From assembly GCA_951799405.1 (NCBI GenBank), contig OX637337.1:16490347-16554346 (forward strand): a stretch of DNA of 64,000 bases, read 5' to 3'. The notes below the pieces were generated by a model, which searched no databases, was not told the origin of the DNA, and was given only the letters and a program-made list of their open reading frames with translations. The position numbers and the translations under genes were made by a program. The stretch comes from Agapetus fuscipes. Lineage: Eukaryota > Arthropoda > Insecta > Trichoptera > Glossosomatidae. Positions 62,279 to 64,000 of this stretch are shown one piece after another; the first letter of the stretch is position 1; every line of letters begins with the position of its first letter.

Positions 62279-64000
62279 GATACGTTAAAGTAAGGGTTTA
62301 ATTTTTTAAATGCGTTTTTTTCCTTTTGCTGTTTTTTATGCTGTTAAAATTATGAAGCATTGACACTTTCAGGAAGCGTTAGAAGTAAGATATGCAGACG
62401 TTAATGGTAAACCAGGGGCGCTAGAATTAGGATTGAGGGCGTAAGAAAGCGAAGAATAAGAAAGAAACAAGGTAGAGGGGGGTAAGAATTCATGGGAGCG
62501 TTAGATTCGATCAATGAGCTGGAACTAGGATTGGGGACATTGGGGTGTAAGAATTAAGAACTAAGGTCATAAAGTATAAGAAACATTTTTTGAAAACACG
62601 GGATTTTTTTTGTAGGAGGAGTTTTAAGATGGAGGCGTTATAATTAAATTAGGGGTGTCAATTTACATCAAGGTATCGTTCATTAACAAAAAGGGCGTTT
62701 AATAAGGGAATAATAACAAAAAATGAACGATTTAGGTACATTCAGTTCAAGAAAAATGTTTATGCAAGGAAAATGCAAGTAAAAAGATACCTACACTTAA
62801 AATTTAGAATTAAAATTAATATTAAATCAAATTCTTTCAGTGCACGTGCAGTCACACGCAGAAAATCCATGGCTTATCCACTGGCTAAGTGAAAATCCCA
62901 TACAAAAAATGGTGATCCATGGATCAAGTATAGATCAGCTGTTATTGTGAATAACACTGTTTGGGTGCAAAAACGCTAAAAGACTTATGAACATTATTTA
63001 CATGAAGACAAATAAACATTAGAGATTTTTTTTTGTAATTCGTGCAAGATATACAATTTTAATAATCAACTAGCAGACTGACCGTACTGCGTACGGTTGT
63101 CTGCTAGGCCCTTCGGGCAGTGTAAGTCTGGCTTCGCAATAATTTTTCCTCAGACCTCCTTCATAGTAATTAAATGCTTTAAGAAGTAATTTGAAAAAAA
63201 AATTGCGGTAAAAGGGTTATTTAGTTCTTTCATGTTCTGAGTATCTTGTATGAAGCATGAGGTATGAGGCTGACCTCCCATACCTAAAAAAATGTTCACT
63301 GAACGAATGTTTCTCTGTTCCTGAAAAGGTCGGCAAAATTGCAGGGCTTATGGTCAAGAGAGGCTGAAATTTTTATTTGTAATTAAACATGCAGCATTTG
63401 TAAGCGCAAAGTCACTCATGTCTGCTTGGGGGCATGCATTGAATATGAATTATAAAATGTATGTATGCAACTTAGATTTATATTCTAAAATTAAAAACAT
63501 CAAGTGCCACAATTAAATGTTAGCGTGAAATGACATTTGCCAGTTTGTGGGCGTGCATTCAATTTGAATCATCAAATAACTTTTTTTGCAACTTTAGATT
63601 ATAAATTAAATTTAACGTTGTTGAAGGATTTTTCAAACTCAAATCCTTGACTTATAGGTAAGTATGAGCCTGAATACCCATATCGCAAAAAATGGTTCAC
63701 TTGACAAATGTTTCCCCTGTTTTTGAAAAGGTTGGCAAAAGTTGCAGGGCTTATGTTCATTAAGGGCCTTTATTTTAATTTTTAAGTTCACATGCAGCAT
63801 TTATAAGTGCGAACCCACTCGTGTCTCGAATATGAATTATTAAAGTTATTGTATCTGTGCAACTTAGATTATATATTCTAATATTAAAAAAAATCAAGCG
63901 CCACAACTATATGTTAGCGTGAAATGACATTTGCCAGTTTGTGGGCGTGCATTCAATTTGAATCATCAAATAACTTTTTTTGCAACTTTAGATTATAAAT
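62279..64000. other. Mohawk upstream intron
   Basis: A quasi-periodic GGGGCGTTAGAATTAGG-like tract lies at about 62370-62700, a strong hairpin at 63070-63107, and R1-type copies at about 63255-63480 and 63645-63875. A unit is duplicated at 63495-63605 and 63893-64000. No exon was recognised. Confidence 0.5.
63070..63107. repeat. Strong hairpin
   Basis: CTAGCAGAC pairs with GTCTGCTAG and, inside, ACCGTAC pairs with GTACGGT, leaving a short TGC loop. A second small hairpin CCC/GGG (GGCCCTTCGGGC) follows at once. Possibly a transposon terminus. Confidence 0.6.

Noticed and set aside
1..64000. CRISPR arrays or prokaryotic operons
   Set aside because: Genes have spliceosomal introns, and repeats are dispersed and mobile, not regularly spaced short repeats with unique spacers.

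Overview
The window is AT-rich, intron-rich and full of short interspersed repeats, and all six recognisable genes are animal nuclear genes. An insect is the best fit and a moth or butterfly is likely: there are two clustered carboxylesterase genes, many tRNA-derived SINEs, and the short motif TAGGTACCTA recurs throughout, as is common in Lepidoptera. The species cannot be named from sequence alone. Exons were rebuilt by matching reading phase and GT/AG splice sites by eye, and each reconstructed coding length closes in frame.

Layout: (i) 0.3-2.2 kb, minus strand: the last two exons of a carboxylesterase whose 5' part is not visible. (ii) 8.5-12.7 kb, minus: a complete three-exon carboxylesterase of 543 codons. 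(iii) 12.7-22.4 kb: gene-free and repeat-rich. (iv) 22.4-44.8 kb, minus: a complete five-exon SLC7-type amino-acid transporter of 493 codons with large, repeat-filled introns. (v) 44.8-50.4 kb: repeats and LINE remnants. (vi) 50.4-55.3 kb, minus: the WD40 protein AAMP (413 codons, four exons). (vii) 55.9-57.6 kb, plus: mitochondrial ribosomal protein L10 (248 codons, three exons), head to head with AAMP across a 555-bp gap. (viii) 59.5-61.7 kb, minus: the last two exons of a Mohawk-type TALE homeobox gene whose 5' exons lie beyond the window. The genes do not form one pathway. The two esterases look like a local duplication, and AAMP with mRpL10 is a divergent housekeeping pair.

Repeats make up most of the rest. 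For this report I name them R1 (about 250 bp, variable TCTAA-like simple-repeat end, more than 25 copies), R2 (about 325-bp tRNA-derived SINE, about 20 copies), R3 (a second tRNA-derived SINE, partly fused to R2 as a dimer), R4 (tRNA-Leu-like SINE) and R6 (a short CRE-like motif repeat). Several DNA transposons have clean target-site duplications: hAT-type with 8 bp, PIF/Harbinger-type with 3 bp, a pogo-like element with TA, a 693-bp palindrome flanked by TTAA, and a 247-bp MITE pair with 4 bp. The most interesting repeat is a fold-back retroelement family, probably Penelope-like. Its three insertions are each bounded by perfect 12-14 bp duplications and two carry a hammerhead-ribozyme-like core. 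No CRISPR array, rRNA or convincing functional tRNA gene was seen.
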